Source: an uncultured Eubacterium sp. (GTDB lineage Bacteria; Bacillota; Clostridia; Lachnospirales; Lachnospiraceae). From it: a DNA stretch of 30,451 nucleotides. Made by a program: the position numbers and the translations under genes. The stretch lies in assembly GCF_934295145.1 (NCBI RefSeq), contig NZ_CAKRAS010000034.1, positions 1-30,451 on the forward strand, given 5' to 3'. Under the pieces are notes generated by a model. That model was not told where the DNA came from. It ran no database searches and worked only from the letters and a program-made list of their open reading frames with translations. This document shows positions 22,552 to 30,420 of the stretch, piece by piece (position 1 is the first letter of the stretch; each line of letters opens with the position of its first letter).

Positions 22552-23079
22552 TTATCCTTTCAAACTCTTTACCAGTTGATTTAAATCCTCTTCTTTGTAA
22601 CGGAAAATCAATAAAATTGCCAGAAATACCGCAGAACAGGTAACATAAATATCTGCCACATTAAATACCGGGAAGTTGATCAGTTTAAAATAAAAGAAAT
22701 CAACTACATATCCATTTGCCATACGGTCAATAAAATTTCCAACCGCCCCGGCTGCGATCAACACCAGTACCACACGCAGTGAATTAAATTTAGCAGTATA
22801 CGGAATTTTCCAGAAGCAGTATGCCAAAAATAGCAAAATAACAACTGTCATGATTAAAAACACCACACGTTTCCCCTGAAAAATACCAAAAGCCGCACCG
22901 CGGTTCTCCAGATAATAAAGTTCAAATACATTTTTTATCAATACAAAGGATGGTCGGTCTTTCAGATGAAGTACCGCCAGCCACTTGGTTATCTGATCTA
23001 CAAATACTAAAATTGCGAAACAGATAATACCAAGAATCACACTTTTTCCTCTTCCCAAACATGTTTTTTTGTCAGTCAT
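22552..23079 (-). CDS. lspA: Lipoprotein signal peptidase (signal peptidase II)
   Basis: This 175-residue membrane aspartic peptidase cleaves lipoprotein signals. There are four helices. The catalytic aspartates are in GNFIDRMANGYVVDFF and FPVFNVADIYVT (the Asp of IDR and of VAD), and FVDQITKW and ENRGAAFG are further family motifs. The start chosen is ATG 23079, preceded by AGGAAGG; an upstream ATG at 23106 would add nine residues and has no site. It is coupled to rluD. The many lipoproteins in the window are its clients. Confidence 0.93.
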   Translation of the reverse strand: MTDKKTCLGRGKSVILGIICFAILVFVDQITKWLAVLHLKDRPSFVLIKNVFELYYLENRGAAFGIFQGKRVVFLIMTVVILLFLAYCFWKIPYTAKFNSLRVVLVLIAAGAVGNFIDRMANGYVVDFFYFKLINFPVFNVADIYVTCSAVFLAILLIFRYKEEDLNQLVKSLKG

Positions 23080-23133
23080 AACCTTTTTCCTTCCTGTGGC
23101 AGGCACCTTTATAAATTGTTTGAATACAAAATA

Positions 23134-23188
23134 AGCATTCCCCCGCTTTAAGTGCGTAAAGCACTAAGCGGTGGGTAAGTGGTATGCT
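23134..23188. other. Large structured hairpin element between sepF and lspA
   Basis: CCC-CCGCTT (23140-23148) pairs with AAGCGG-T-GGG (23166-23175) and AGTGC (23151-23155) with GCACT (23161-23165) around the loop GTAAA, giving 14 pairs with two small bulges. An outer stem AGCAT/ATGCT (23134-23138, 23184-23188) closes it. The compact, imperfect palindrome resembles IS605-type ends or a dispersed repeat, or a non-coding RNA; identity unknown. Confidence 0.5.
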
Positions 23189-23218
23189 TATGTCTGCTTT
23201 ACATGCCTTTACCTAAGA

Positions 23219-23257
23219 AGAACCAGTCCCTTTTCAGAAACTGGTTCTCTGTTTTTT
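23219..23257 (+). terminator. Plus-strand intrinsic terminator
   Basis: AGAACCAGT (23219-23227) pairs with ACTGGTTCT (23240-23248), then CTGTTTTTTG follows. It faces the plus strand although the flanking genes are on the minus strand, so it could end a small RNA that includes the hairpin element at 23134-23188. Confidence 0.6.
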
Positions 23258-23330
23258 GATTCACGCATATGCTCTATTATGAATCGAATTTCAGCAAAGC
23301 TGATCTATTCTTCGTTCCAGCTTCGCAATT

Positions 23331-23876
23331 TTAAATATCGTTCTGTAAAGATGCTACATCAAATGCATTCATAATGCTCTGGAAATCACCGGAAATATCC
23401 ACAGAAGCCGGAGTTACAATAAATATGTAATTAGAAATCTTCTGTAAATTACCATCAATAGCAAAACAGGATCCGGATGTAAAGTCAATGATTCTCTGGC
23501 CAATCTCAAGATCCAGTCCTTCCAGATTTAATACAACTGTTCGATTGTTTAATAATGTCTCTGTAATTTCACGGGCATCTTCTACGGATGTAGGTTTGAT
23601 CACACATACTTCCATGGCAGTATTTCCTCCCTGATTTTTTTTCACCGGGCGCATCGGTGTCACTTTGGAATTAGATTTTGCAGATGTTTTATTCTCTTTT
23701 ACAGAGGTAAAACGAACTGCCTGTTCATGTTCCTGCTCTTTCTCGCGACGGAATGATTTCTTTTTAGGTTCCTCGTAATAATCATCATCTTCCTCATCAT
23801 AATAATCATCGTAGAAATCATCATCCTCATCCGCATTCAGACGCATCATATTCAAAAATTTATCCATCATACCCAT
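23331..23876 (-). CDS. sepF: Cell division protein SepF
   Basis: This 181-residue protein is a partner of FtsZ that tethers and shapes the ring at mid-cell. The N-terminus MGMMDKFLNMMRLN is a membrane-binding amphipathic helix. A very acidic linker follows (DEDDDFYDDYYDEEDDDYYEE), then a basic stretch, and the folded SepF domain from about 88 (AMEVCVIKPTSVEDAREI, NRTVVLNLEGLDLEIGQRIIDF, ITPASVDISG-like end). It follows yggS directly, as ylmE-sepF do in Firmicutes. Usual neighbours ylmG, ylmH and divIVA are not between it and lspA. Confidence 0.93.
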   Translation of the reverse strand: MGMMDKFLNMMRLNADEDDDFYDDYYDEEDDDYYEEPKKKSFRREKEQEHEQAVRFTSVKENKTSAKSNSKVTPMRPVKKNQGGNTAMEVCVIKPTSVEDAREITETLLNNRTVVLNLEGLDLEIGQRIIDFTSGSCFAIDGNLQKISNYIFIVTPASVDISGDFQSIMNAFDVASLQNDI

Positions 23877-23912
23877 TCTGATAAAATCTCCATTCTTAAT
23901 TTGTAATCTATT

Positions 23913-24605
23913 TTAAATATTGTAATTTCGTGCCCCAAAAATACCGGTTCCTACACGAACCATGGTAGCACCTTCTTCAATCGCTACTTCATAGTCTCCG
24001 GACATTCCCATGGACAAAATACACATGTCTACATTATCAATGTTTTTCTCTTTGATGTCAACAGATAATTCGCGGATTCCCCTAAAATATTTACGATTAT
24101 CCTCAGGATCATCCACATATGGTGCAATCGTCATCAGACCACAGATATGAATATTCGGTAACTTAGCAGCATCCTCTACCAGAGCAATGGCTTCTTCCTT
24201 TGAAGTACCAAATTTCGATTCCTCACCTGCAATGTTTACCTCGATCAGGATATCTGTAGTTACATTATGTTTGACAGACTGTGCACTGATCTCTTCTGCC
24301 AGTCTCAGAGAATCAACAGAATGGATCAGTGCCGCTTTTCCCATCAGGTATTTCACTTTGTTTCTCTGAAGATGTCCGATCATATGCCAGTGAATATCCT
24401 TCGGCAGAACCTCATATTTATCCATCATTTCCTGCACTTTGTTTTCACCAAATTCACGGATTCCGGTATCATACACTTCCTGAAGCATTTCCACCGGTTT
24501 TGTCTTGCCTACAGCGATCAGAGTCACTTCGGAGCGGTCTCTGCCCGCACGTTTACACGCTGCTTCTATATTTTCTTCCACTTTCTGTAAATTTTCTCTC
24601 AGCAT
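23913..24605 (-). CDS. YggS/YlmE-family PLP-binding protein
   Basis: This 230-residue protein binds pyridoxal phosphate on a single barrel and helps vitamin B6 and amino-acid homeostasis; no enzyme activity is known for the family. The lysine that binds PLP is in LIAVGKTKP. Other family motifs are GENKVQE, WHMIGHLQRNK and CILSMGMSGDYEVAI. ATG 24605 has a strong AGGAGG 8 bases upstream; an ATG at 24635 would add ten residues without a site. It lies between the HlyD-like gene and sepF. Confidence 0.92.
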   Translation of the reverse strand: MLRENLQKVEENIEAACKRAGRDRSEVTLIAVGKTKPVEMLQEVYDTGIREFGENKVQEMMDKYEVLPKDIHWHMIGHLQRNKVKYLMGKAALIHSVDSLRLAEEISAQSVKHNVTTDILIEVNIAGEESKFGTSKEEAIALVEDAAKLPNIHICGLMTIAPYVDDPEDNRKYFRGIRELSVDIKEKNIDNVDMCILSMGMSGDYEVAIEEGATMVRVGTGIFGARNYNI

Positions 24606-24635
24606 TTTTATTCCTCCTGCCTGATATTCTCCCAT

Positions 24636-26048
24636 TTAGTTCATAAATTCGCCTTCACTTACTTCATTTCCATTTAAAGCAATATGATCATACAAAGAAA
24701 TTCCATATTTTGTTCCGGTTTTCACGACGGTGTATTCCTCGTTTTCAGCCAGAACATCGATGAGACGGAAAATCGCATAACCTTTGTCCATATTATACAC
24801 GCCTTCCTTCGTTGCAGTATCTTTAATACTGTACTGTTCATTACTGTCCGGAAGCTGAATCGTATCTCCAACTGACAGGGAGTTTTCGGATACATAATAT
24901 GCATCTTCGGTCTCATAATACAGATCTGTTGTTACAAATTCTGCACTTTCTTTTCCGTGTTTATCTTTTGTGATCTTGATCACACCGTTACTGGATGAAT
25001 TATCTCCTTTTCCGATGTATTTTTTCGGAATAACAAGGAATTCTTTCTTTGCAATGGCTGTATTTGGTATCTTAAGACCTTGATTTTCATCGGATCCAAG
25101 TTCCACTTCGATATAACGGTCGGATAAAAAGCGGATCATGGAATTGTTCAGATCCAGCTGTAGGAAATAACTTCCATCAATTTTGCGCACATAAGTTGTC
25201 GCATTCGTCTCCGTGTGATCCTTGCGGAATTTCACATGTAGAATAAAGGAATCAGAGCCTTCACTGATCTGCTGCTTATATTCTTTTGCCTCAGATTTGC
25301 TGACAGGAACCATGATAGACCATTTTTCGCTGGTAGCAATCTTATATAACGCCTGTCCGGATTTTACCTGTGCATTTCCTTTCAGATTTGTCTTACTGTA
25401 GGAAGCAGGATTATACATATCTGCGGTAAAGGAATCGGTTGAAACGCCTTCATATCCATCGGTATACAATGCCAGAATACCATCCATAGATGTCCGCACA
25501 AACGAAAACGTATTCTGTGAAACTGCGGAAGTAGTCTGATCAGACAAACTGTTTAACGCATTAATATACAGGTTTTCCTGAATCTGTGCATCGACACCAT
25601 CTTTAAAAGAATACACATTGTAAAACTGTGTATTAGAATATGATGAGATATAGTTTGTGATACTGTTCTGGATATTTAACAACTCCTCCTCCGAAAGATT
25701 TGCGGTATCCAGACCTGCATGTGAAATTTCCTGGGAAATATCTCCGGCCTTGTCCACGGAACAGATCAGATCATTATATCCTGCTTTGTCGCCTTCTTTT
25801 TTGTAATAATTGACTGCCCCGGTATCGTCCGCATAAAAGACCTCTTCCTGGCGAATGATCAGCCCGGTATAAGATTTATTTTTTGCAATCCGTCCATTCT
25901 GAACTTCATAGACAGAGATATTGTTTTGTGTCAGATAGGAAATCAGATAGATTACAAAATAAACGAACACAAAGGCAAATATGATAATGCCGATATTCAG
26001 ATGAAAGCGTCTGCGATACGGAACAATGTTACGCTTTTTTTTCTTCAT
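24636..26048 (-). CDS. HlyD-like membrane protein of the division cluster
   Basis: This 470-residue protein has one N-terminal helix (about 14-38, in HLNIGIIIFAFVFVYFVIYL) preceded by a basic MKKKKRNIVPYRRR, followed by a large extracellular part. The early segment VYEVQNGRIAKNKSYTGLIIRQEE is the kind of start seen in HlyD/membrane-fusion adaptors, and there is a central hairpin-like region. I recognise it as the HlyD-like protein often found before yggS-sepF in Lachnospiraceae; its role is unknown. ATG 26048 follows GGAAAGGA; the longer reading from 26270 would overlap the divergent DUF378 gene and is not credible. Confidence 0.82.
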   Translation of the reverse strand: MKKKKRNIVPYRRRFHLNIGIIIFAFVFVYFVIYLISYLTQNNISVYEVQNGRIAKNKSYTGLIIRQEEVFYADDTGAVNYYKKEGDKAGYNDLICSVDKAGDISQEISHAGLDTANLSEEELLNIQNSITNYISSYSNTQFYNVYSFKDGVDAQIQENLYINALNSLSDQTTSAVSQNTFSFVRTSMDGILALYTDGYEGVSTDSFTADMYNPASYSKTNLKGNAQVKSGQALYKIATSEKWSIMVPVSKSEAKEYKQQISEGSDSFILHVKFRKDHTETNATTYVRKIDGSYFLQLDLNNSMIRFLSDRYIEVELGSDENQGLKIPNTAIAKKEFLVIPKKYIGKGDNSSSNGVIKITKDKHGKESAEFVTTDLYYETEDAYYVSENSLSVGDTIQLPDSNEQYSIKDTATKEGVYNMDKGYAIFRLIDVLAENEEYTVVKTGTKYGISLYDHIALNGNEVSEGEFMN

Positions 26049-26133
26049 TTCGGTCGTCCTTTCCATTTTATTGATATATGATGTATAAACTCCCCTTTCA
26101 CGGGAATACTCCCTGTCAGAAGGAGGAAAAACG

Positions 26134-26346
26134 ATGAACACAAAAATTTTAGACAATATTTTACTTGCCATTATCATTGTAGGAGCAGTGAACTGGGGGC
26201 TGGTCGGTTTCTTCCGTTTCAACCTGATTGCCTTTCTCTTTGGAAATATGAGCTGGCTTTCCCGTGTCATCTATGCTCTGGTCGGAATCAGCGGTATCTA
26301 TCTCATCAGCGCATTCGGACGGATTCGCTCCATGAACGATGCCTGA
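26134..26346 (+). CDS. DUF378 membrane protein (70 aa)
   Basis: This 70-residue protein is nearly all membrane: helices at about 7-27 and 43-62. It has the DUF378 pattern, LLAIIIVGAVNWGLVGFF in the first helix and SRVIYALVGISGIYLI in the second. Function unknown. GGAGG lies before ATG 26134. It is divergent from the HlyD-like gene and is the only plus-strand gene in the core region after 20620. Confidence 0.88.
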   Translation: MNTKILDNILLAIIIVGAVNWGLVGFFRFNLIAFLFGNMSWLSRVIYALVGISGIYLISAFGRIRSMNDA

Positions 26347-26362
26347 AAAGAAATAATTCCAT

Positions 26363-26406
26363 ACAACAAAAAGGTGTCTTAAGGATTATTCCCCCTTAAG
26401 ACACCT
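26363..26406 (-). terminator. Intrinsic terminator of the P-loop gene
   Basis: AGGTGTCTTAAGG (26372-26384) and CCTTAAGACACCT (26394-26406) form a perfect 13-bp stem. On the minus strand TTTTTGTTG follows (26371-26363). It may also stop the convergent DUF378 transcript. Confidence 0.85.
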
Positions 26407-26418
26407 GAAAAATCGATT

Positions 26419-26838
26419 CTATAAAGAAACAATCAGTCTTGCTTTTGCACACTCAGGCAAATCTGCCTCATCCTTTGAAACACTTAAAATGAATTTAACA
26501 TTGAATTTCTCACTGATAATATCAAGTTTCTCAATTGCATGTACAAGCTGATCATCTGCAAGGTTTGCAATTGTAAGGAAGCTGTCAAGATACATTTCCT
26601 GAAGATCATAATCCTGAGAAACGATACCACAAATGAATCCAAGGAACTCATCACAGTTGCTAATCGGATAATCTGCTACGTTAATCAAACGTACTTTGTT
26701 TGATAACTCGTGCATATGTTTCTGACTTTTATCCAAATATACAATATTACCGGAAGCAGCTTCTACAGAAGCATTTACCTTATCCAATAAATATTTTGTT
26801 TTTCCCTTTCCCTTTTTGCCGGCAATAATTTCAACCAT
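26419..26838 (-). CDS. Small P-loop protein of unknown function (139 aa)
   Basis: The protein begins MVEIIAGKKGKGKTKYLL, a canonical Walker A (GxxxxGKT at 7-14), followed by a Rossmann-like alternation (NIVYLDKSQ, VRLINVADYP, IVSQDYDLQEMYLDSFL, VKFILSVSKD). It is too short for a full ATPase domain of known kinds, and Walker B is not obvious; YLDSFL is a candidate. Such proteins are sometimes labelled PilT-like, without pilus genes around. It is a single-gene unit with its own strong promoter and terminator beside the cell-wall genes. Function unknown. Confidence 0.75.
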   Translation of the reverse strand: MVEIIAGKKGKGKTKYLLDKVNASVEAASGNIVYLDKSQKHMHELSNKVRLINVADYPISNCDEFLGFICGIVSQDYDLQEMYLDSFLTIANLADDQLVHAIEKLDIISEKFNVKFILSVSKDEADLPECAKARLIVSL

Positions 26839-26930
26839 AATTTTATCCTCCTACCTCTGCCTCTTTCTTTTTATAATCCTCATAAAATATGTGATCGTTC
26901 TTATAAAAAGATCTGGCTGTTTATGAATTC

Positions 26931-26959
26931 ATTATAGTATATCCACCATTAAAATACAA
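26931..26959 (-). promoter_or_regulatory. Promoter of the P-loop gene
   Basis: On the minus strand TTGTAT (26959-26954) and TATAAT (26936-26931) are exactly 17 bases apart. It starts a new transcript after the DD-carboxypeptidase gene. Confidence 0.75.
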
Positions 26960-26985
26960 CCGTTAATTCTAAAAAAGGGGTGACT

Positions 26986-27984
26986 TTAGTTTGAATAATT
27001 GGTGAGAAGTTCTGTCATAAGCGTATAAAGTTCTCTCTTGGTATTTCCCTTCAATATAATGGAAATATATGGCTTTCCGCTGCTGCTCTTACTGTACAAT
27101 ACAAGGCAGTTTCCGGCTACATCCGTGGTTCCGGTCTTGCCGCCAACGACAGTCACATTTTCCGGTGCATCATAACGGCCCTTCAGATAGCCGTTTGTGT
27201 TAAACCAGACCTGATCAACCGCATCTCCATTCGCATCTGTATAAGAGGTACTGTATTTCTTGGTAGAAATATATTTCACAAAATCATCATTCTGTACCGC
27301 TGCATTGAAGATCAGATAGAGATCATATGCAGTCGTATAATGATTGTCATCCGGCAGTCCGTGCGGGTTCACAAAATGAGATTGTGTTGCACCAAGTGCC
27401 TGTGCTTCCTGGTTCATCAGTTCTGCAAATTTGTCTACAGAACCGGAAATATATTCCGCAATTACATTCGCAGCATCATTTCCGCTGCAGAGCATCAGCC
27501 CATATAATGCCTGATCCAGTGTCAGCTGGTCTCCCGGCTTTAATCCACAAATAGAAGATCCCATCATCAGAGAACTGATGGCTTCGTCTGAAACGGTCAA
27601 TACATCATCCAGTTTTCCATACTTCAATGCAATATACGCAGTCAGAATCTTTGTCGTACTTGCAGGGTACATTTTCTGATAAATATTCTGTGCATATGTA
27701 ATTTCCTGATCATCCACGGAAAATACAGCTGCAGTCTGCGCATAATCTGCATTTATTCCATCCGCAGGAGTAGAATTTTCAGTGCCACCAACACACAGAT
27801 CAGTAGCGAGTAATCCCGGAAGTTCCTGTGAATCAGTCTGCGTCAGGGCATAACTGTCCGATGTGGCATAAACATCGTATGCATCTGCCACATCGGTTCT
27901 TTCTTTACATCCACCCAGCAGTAATAAAGACAATACTACCAGGATTAAAATCTTATATTTATTTGTACATTTCACGCCAGTCAA
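26986..27984 (-). CDS. D-alanyl-D-alanine carboxypeptidase lipoprotein (S11)
   Basis: This 332-residue serine peptidase trims the last D-alanine from peptidoglycan stems outside the cell. Active-site motifs are STTK (Ser109, Lys112), SGN (167-169) and KTGT (283-286). It has a lipobox LLGGC with Cys26, so it is lipid-anchored rather than tail-anchored, and it stops after the catalytic domain, without the C-terminal beta domain of PBP5/DacA types. The first codon appears to be TTG 27984, close after AGGAG; GTG 27975 is an alternative. It overlaps the end of mgsA by 26 bases, a coupled arrangement with the rodA-mgsA genes. Confidence 0.9.
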   Translation of the reverse strand: MTGVKCTNKYKILILVVLSLLLLGGCKERTDVADAYDVYATSDSYALTQTDSQELPGLLATDLCVGGTENSTPADGINADYAQTAAVFSVDDQEITYAQNIYQKMYPASTTKILTAYIALKYGKLDDVLTVSDEAISSLMMGSSICGLKPGDQLTLDQALYGLMLCSGNDAANVIAEYISGSVDKFAELMNQEAQALGATQSHFVNPHGLPDDNHYTTAYDLYLIFNAAVQNDDFVKYISTKKYSTSYTDANGDAVDQVWFNTNGYLKGRYDAPENVTVVGGKTGTTDVAGNCLVLYSKSSSGKPYISIILKGNTKRELYTLMTELLTNYSN

Positions 27985-28354
27985 GATCTCCTCTGTCTAA
28001 AGAATGTATCAATAATTCTGCTGTTGCCAGATTTGTGGCCAACGGAATATTGTGAATATCGCATAAACGGACAATATTGTCCACGTCCGGTTCATGCGAT
28101 CTTGCGGTCAGCGGATCACGCAGAAAGATCACCAGATCGATATAGTTATTTTCAATATCCGCACCCAGCTGCTGAGAGCCTCCCAGCTGACCGGTCAGAT
28201 ATTTGTGTACAGACAGATTGGTCGCTTCTTCAACCAGCCTTCCTGTGGTTCCTGTGGCATACAGCGAATTTCTTCCTAAAATTCCTCGGTACGCAATGCA
28301 GAAATTCTGCATTAACTTTTTCTTTGAGTCATGCGCGATAAGTCCTATGTTCAT
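27959..28354 (-). CDS. mgsA: Methylglyoxal synthase with altered active site
   Basis: This 131-residue enzyme family turns dihydroxyacetone phosphate into methylglyoxal plus phosphate. Visible motifs are IGLIAHDSKK, YATGTTG, FLRDPLTARSHEPDV and IPLATNLATAE. However, the catalytic-base motif GGDQQ reads GGSQQ here (Ser60, equivalent to Asp71 of E. coli as I recall). His87 and Asp90 of the other active-site group are kept. The start shares a base with the rodA stop (28354). The Ser change may lower or alter activity, or be normal for this lineage. The gene sits between rodA and the DD-carboxypeptidase gene. Confidence 0.9.
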   Translation of the reverse strand: MNIGLIAHDSKKKLMQNFCIAYRGILGRNSLYATGTTGRLVEEATNLSVHKYLTGQLGGSQQLGADIENNYIDLVIFLRDPLTARSHEPDVDNIVRLCDIHNIPLATNLATAELLIHSLDRGDLDWREMYK

Positions 28355-29484
28355 TATTCTATGTCCCCCAATCCGTGATATTTTCGAGCCTGCAGACCGA
28401 CGTTTAACACCAGTCCCAGACCTATAAACAAACTTAACAGCGATGTCAGACCATAGCTGACAAACGGTAACGGCAGGCCGGTATTCGGCATCAGGCCGGT
28501 TGTAACGCAGATATTAATGAAACTCTGAAATCCGATCAGCGCAGCTATGCCGCAACAGAGCAGTCTTCCACCAAGATCTTTTGCATTTTTCGCAATTAGT
28601 ATACACTCAAAAACGATTAAAAGCAATAATATAATTACAATCAGGCAGCCGATAAATCCAAGTTCTTCCCCAACTACCGCAAAAATGAAATCTGTCTGCG
28701 GTTCGGAAATAAAATTACCGTTTTTCATAGATGCAATAGAACTGTTGTTCAATCCTTTTCCCCATAACTGACCGGAACCAATGGCCATAATGGAGTTTTG
28801 CTGCTGGTAAGCGTCATCCGCATATTTTGAAGGCTGAAGCCAGGACAATATACGACTGTACTGATATTCTTTTAACGGAAGCGCCTGCTTCAGTATCAGT
28901 ATCACACCGATGATACTTACCGGAACACCAAGTGCCAGTACACCTGCTACTATTTTATAACTTAATCCCGCAACAAACAAGAGGGTAACGAAAATCATTG
29001 TCGTCGCGATGGTTGTGGAAAGGTCCGGTTCTTTGACGATCAGTAAAAGTGGAATACCAATAAGGATCAGGCTTAAAGCGAGAATCCTCCAGGTATTCAG
29101 CTGTTCCTGATACTTCATGAAAAATCCTGCAAAAAATATAACCAGCAGGATTTTACAAAGTTCTGACGGCTGAAATTTAAAACTTGGGGTCACCTGAATC
29201 CAACGGGTTGCACCACCGGTTTTGTCGCCAACGCCCGGAATAAATATCACGCCAAGCAACACAACAGCCAACAGATAGATTAGTCGCCGGAATTTCAATA
29301 TCGTACTGTAATCGATCAGTGAGGTAATAACCATAACGATCAGACCGCCAACTACTCCTACAATCTGTTTGTTCTGAAGGGACGGTTTTGCACTTCCAAC
29401 TACCATAACACCGATAATGCACAGCAGTATGACATATACTACCAGCCGAAATCTGTAGTTTTTTATTTTGTATTGCTTAAACAT
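28354..29484 (-). CDS. rodA: RodA-type SEDS peptidoglycan polymerase
   Basis: This 376-residue membrane protein with about ten helices is a SEDS glycosyltransferase that makes glycan strands for cell elongation with a class B PBP. Family motifs include GATRWIQV, KFQPSELCKI, VKEPDLSTT (the catalytic Asp region), QQQNSIMAIGSGQLWGKG, FISEPQTDFIFAVVGEELG and TGLPLPFVSYG. Its start lies 19 bases after the minD stop, and its stop shares a base with mgsA. The place between minD and mgsA fits RodA rather than FtsW. Confidence 0.92.
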   Translation of the reverse strand: MFKQYKIKNYRFRLVVYVILLCIIGVMVVGSAKPSLQNKQIVGVVGGLIVMVITSLIDYSTILKFRRLIYLLAVVLLGVIFIPGVGDKTGGATRWIQVTPSFKFQPSELCKILLVIFFAGFFMKYQEQLNTWRILALSLILIGIPLLLIVKEPDLSTTIATTMIFVTLLFVAGLSYKIVAGVLALGVPVSIIGVILILKQALPLKEYQYSRILSWLQPSKYADDAYQQQNSIMAIGSGQLWGKGLNNSSIASMKNGNFISEPQTDFIFAVVGEELGFIGCLIVIILLLLIVFECILIAKNAKDLGGRLLCCGIAALIGFQSFINICVTTGLMPNTGLPLPFVSYGLTSLLSLFIGLGLVLNVGLQARKYHGLGDIE

Positions 29485-29503
29485 AGAACTCCTCCGATTT
29501 ATT

Positions 29504-30307
29504 TTATCCTGTTATGTATTTCTTTTTCCAGCCTCTGCGCTGTTTTTTTTGACGTCTGTGTTTTATATCAAATTGTGGCAATGGAAGTTCTTCTCCCAGC
29601 ACACGTCTGCAGATTCTGCCATACGCCTGACCGGCCAGCGTCTGTGTCCCGGTCAGCGGACAGCCGTTATTGGTAGAGATCACTACATGTTCATCATCAC
29701 AGACCGCACCGATAATGCCAACACACAAAATATCTGCGATGTCTTTTAGCCCAAGCATCTGTCCCTGAGCAATCATCTCTGGGCGAATCCGGTTGATGAT
29801 CAGTTTCACATCCGAAATGCCTGCGGAAAATAGCAGCCCGATAACCCGGTCTGCATCCCGCACCGCAGATATTTCCGGTGTGGTCACTACCAGTGCCTGA
29901 TCCGCACCTGCAATGGCGGTCTGGAATCCCTGTTCGATTCCCGCCGGACAATCCAGCAGAATGTAATCAAAATCTTCCCGCAGTTCCTGCAGAAGCTTTA
30001 CCATCTGCTCCGGTGTCACTGCGCTTTTATCCCGCGTCTGCGCTGCCGGGATCAGATACAATCCCGGGAATTGCCGGTCACGGATTACAGCTTGCCGGAT
30101 CCGGCAGTTTCCTTCGATAATATCCACCAGATTATACAAGATCCGGTGTTCCAGTCCCATGACCACATCCAGATTCCGCAATCCGATATCTGTATCGATC
30201 ATCAGCACTTTTTTGCAAAGCATGGAAAGTCCTGCCCCGAGATTTGCCGTTGTTGTGGTCTTTCCCACACCGCCTTTTCCAGATGTTACAACAATAATTT
30301 CACACAT
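29504..30307 (-). CDS. minD: Septum site-determining protein MinD
   Basis: This 267-residue ATPase positions the division septum. The deviant Walker A is KGGVGKTTT (about 11-19), the MinD-specific DTDIGLRNLDVVMGLE follows, then LLDCPAGIEQGFQ as Walker B. The C-terminus is unusual: after about residue 245 it reads DIKHRRQKKQRRGWKKKYITG, a strongly basic tail, instead of the usual short amphipathic helix that ends in FLKRLFGG-like sequence. No minE follows; rodA begins 19 bases downstream. AGGAGG precedes ATG 30307, and a promoter lies upstream; minC, if present, would lie beyond the window. Confidence 0.93.
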   Translation of the reverse strand: MCEIIVVTSGKGGVGKTTTTANLGAGLSMLCKKVLMIDTDIGLRNLDVVMGLEHRILYNLVDIIEGNCRIRQAVIRDRQFPGLYLIPAAQTRDKSAVTPEQMVKLLQELREDFDYILLDCPAGIEQGFQTAIAGADQALVVTTPEISAVRDADRVIGLLFSAGISDVKLIINRIRPEMIAQGQMLGLKDIADILCVGIIGAVCDDEHVVISTNNGCPLTGTQTLAGQAYGRICRRVLGEELPLPQFDIKHRRQKKQRRGWKKKYITG

Positions 30308-30354
30308 ACAAAAGATTCCTCCTTTTTCTTCCCATTGTTATCTTTTGTAATGTG

Positions 30355-30384
30355 ATAATATTTTTATCCTTCTCACTACTACAA
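30355..30384 (-). promoter_or_regulatory. Promoter upstream of minD
   Basis: On the minus strand TTGTAG (30384-30379) and TATTAT (30360-30355) are 18 bases apart, about 48 bases before the minD start. This suggests that minD-rodA-mgsA-dac can start its own transcript. Confidence 0.5.
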
Positions 30385-30403
30385 TATATTTATGGTTAAT
30401 ATC

Positions 30404-30420
30404 CCTTACAGCCAGTAAGG
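30404..30420. other. Small hairpin at the window edge
   Basis: CCTTAC (30404-30409) and GTAAGG (30415-30420) form a 6-bp stem. It may end an upstream minus-strand transcript, but there is no U-tract. No gene is visible in 30385-30451. Confidence 0.25.

Noticed and set aside
26049..26270. N-terminal extension of the HlyD-like gene by 74 codons
   Set aside because: It lies antisense to the DUF378 gene, has unnatural composition, and a good ribosome site marks the start at 26048.
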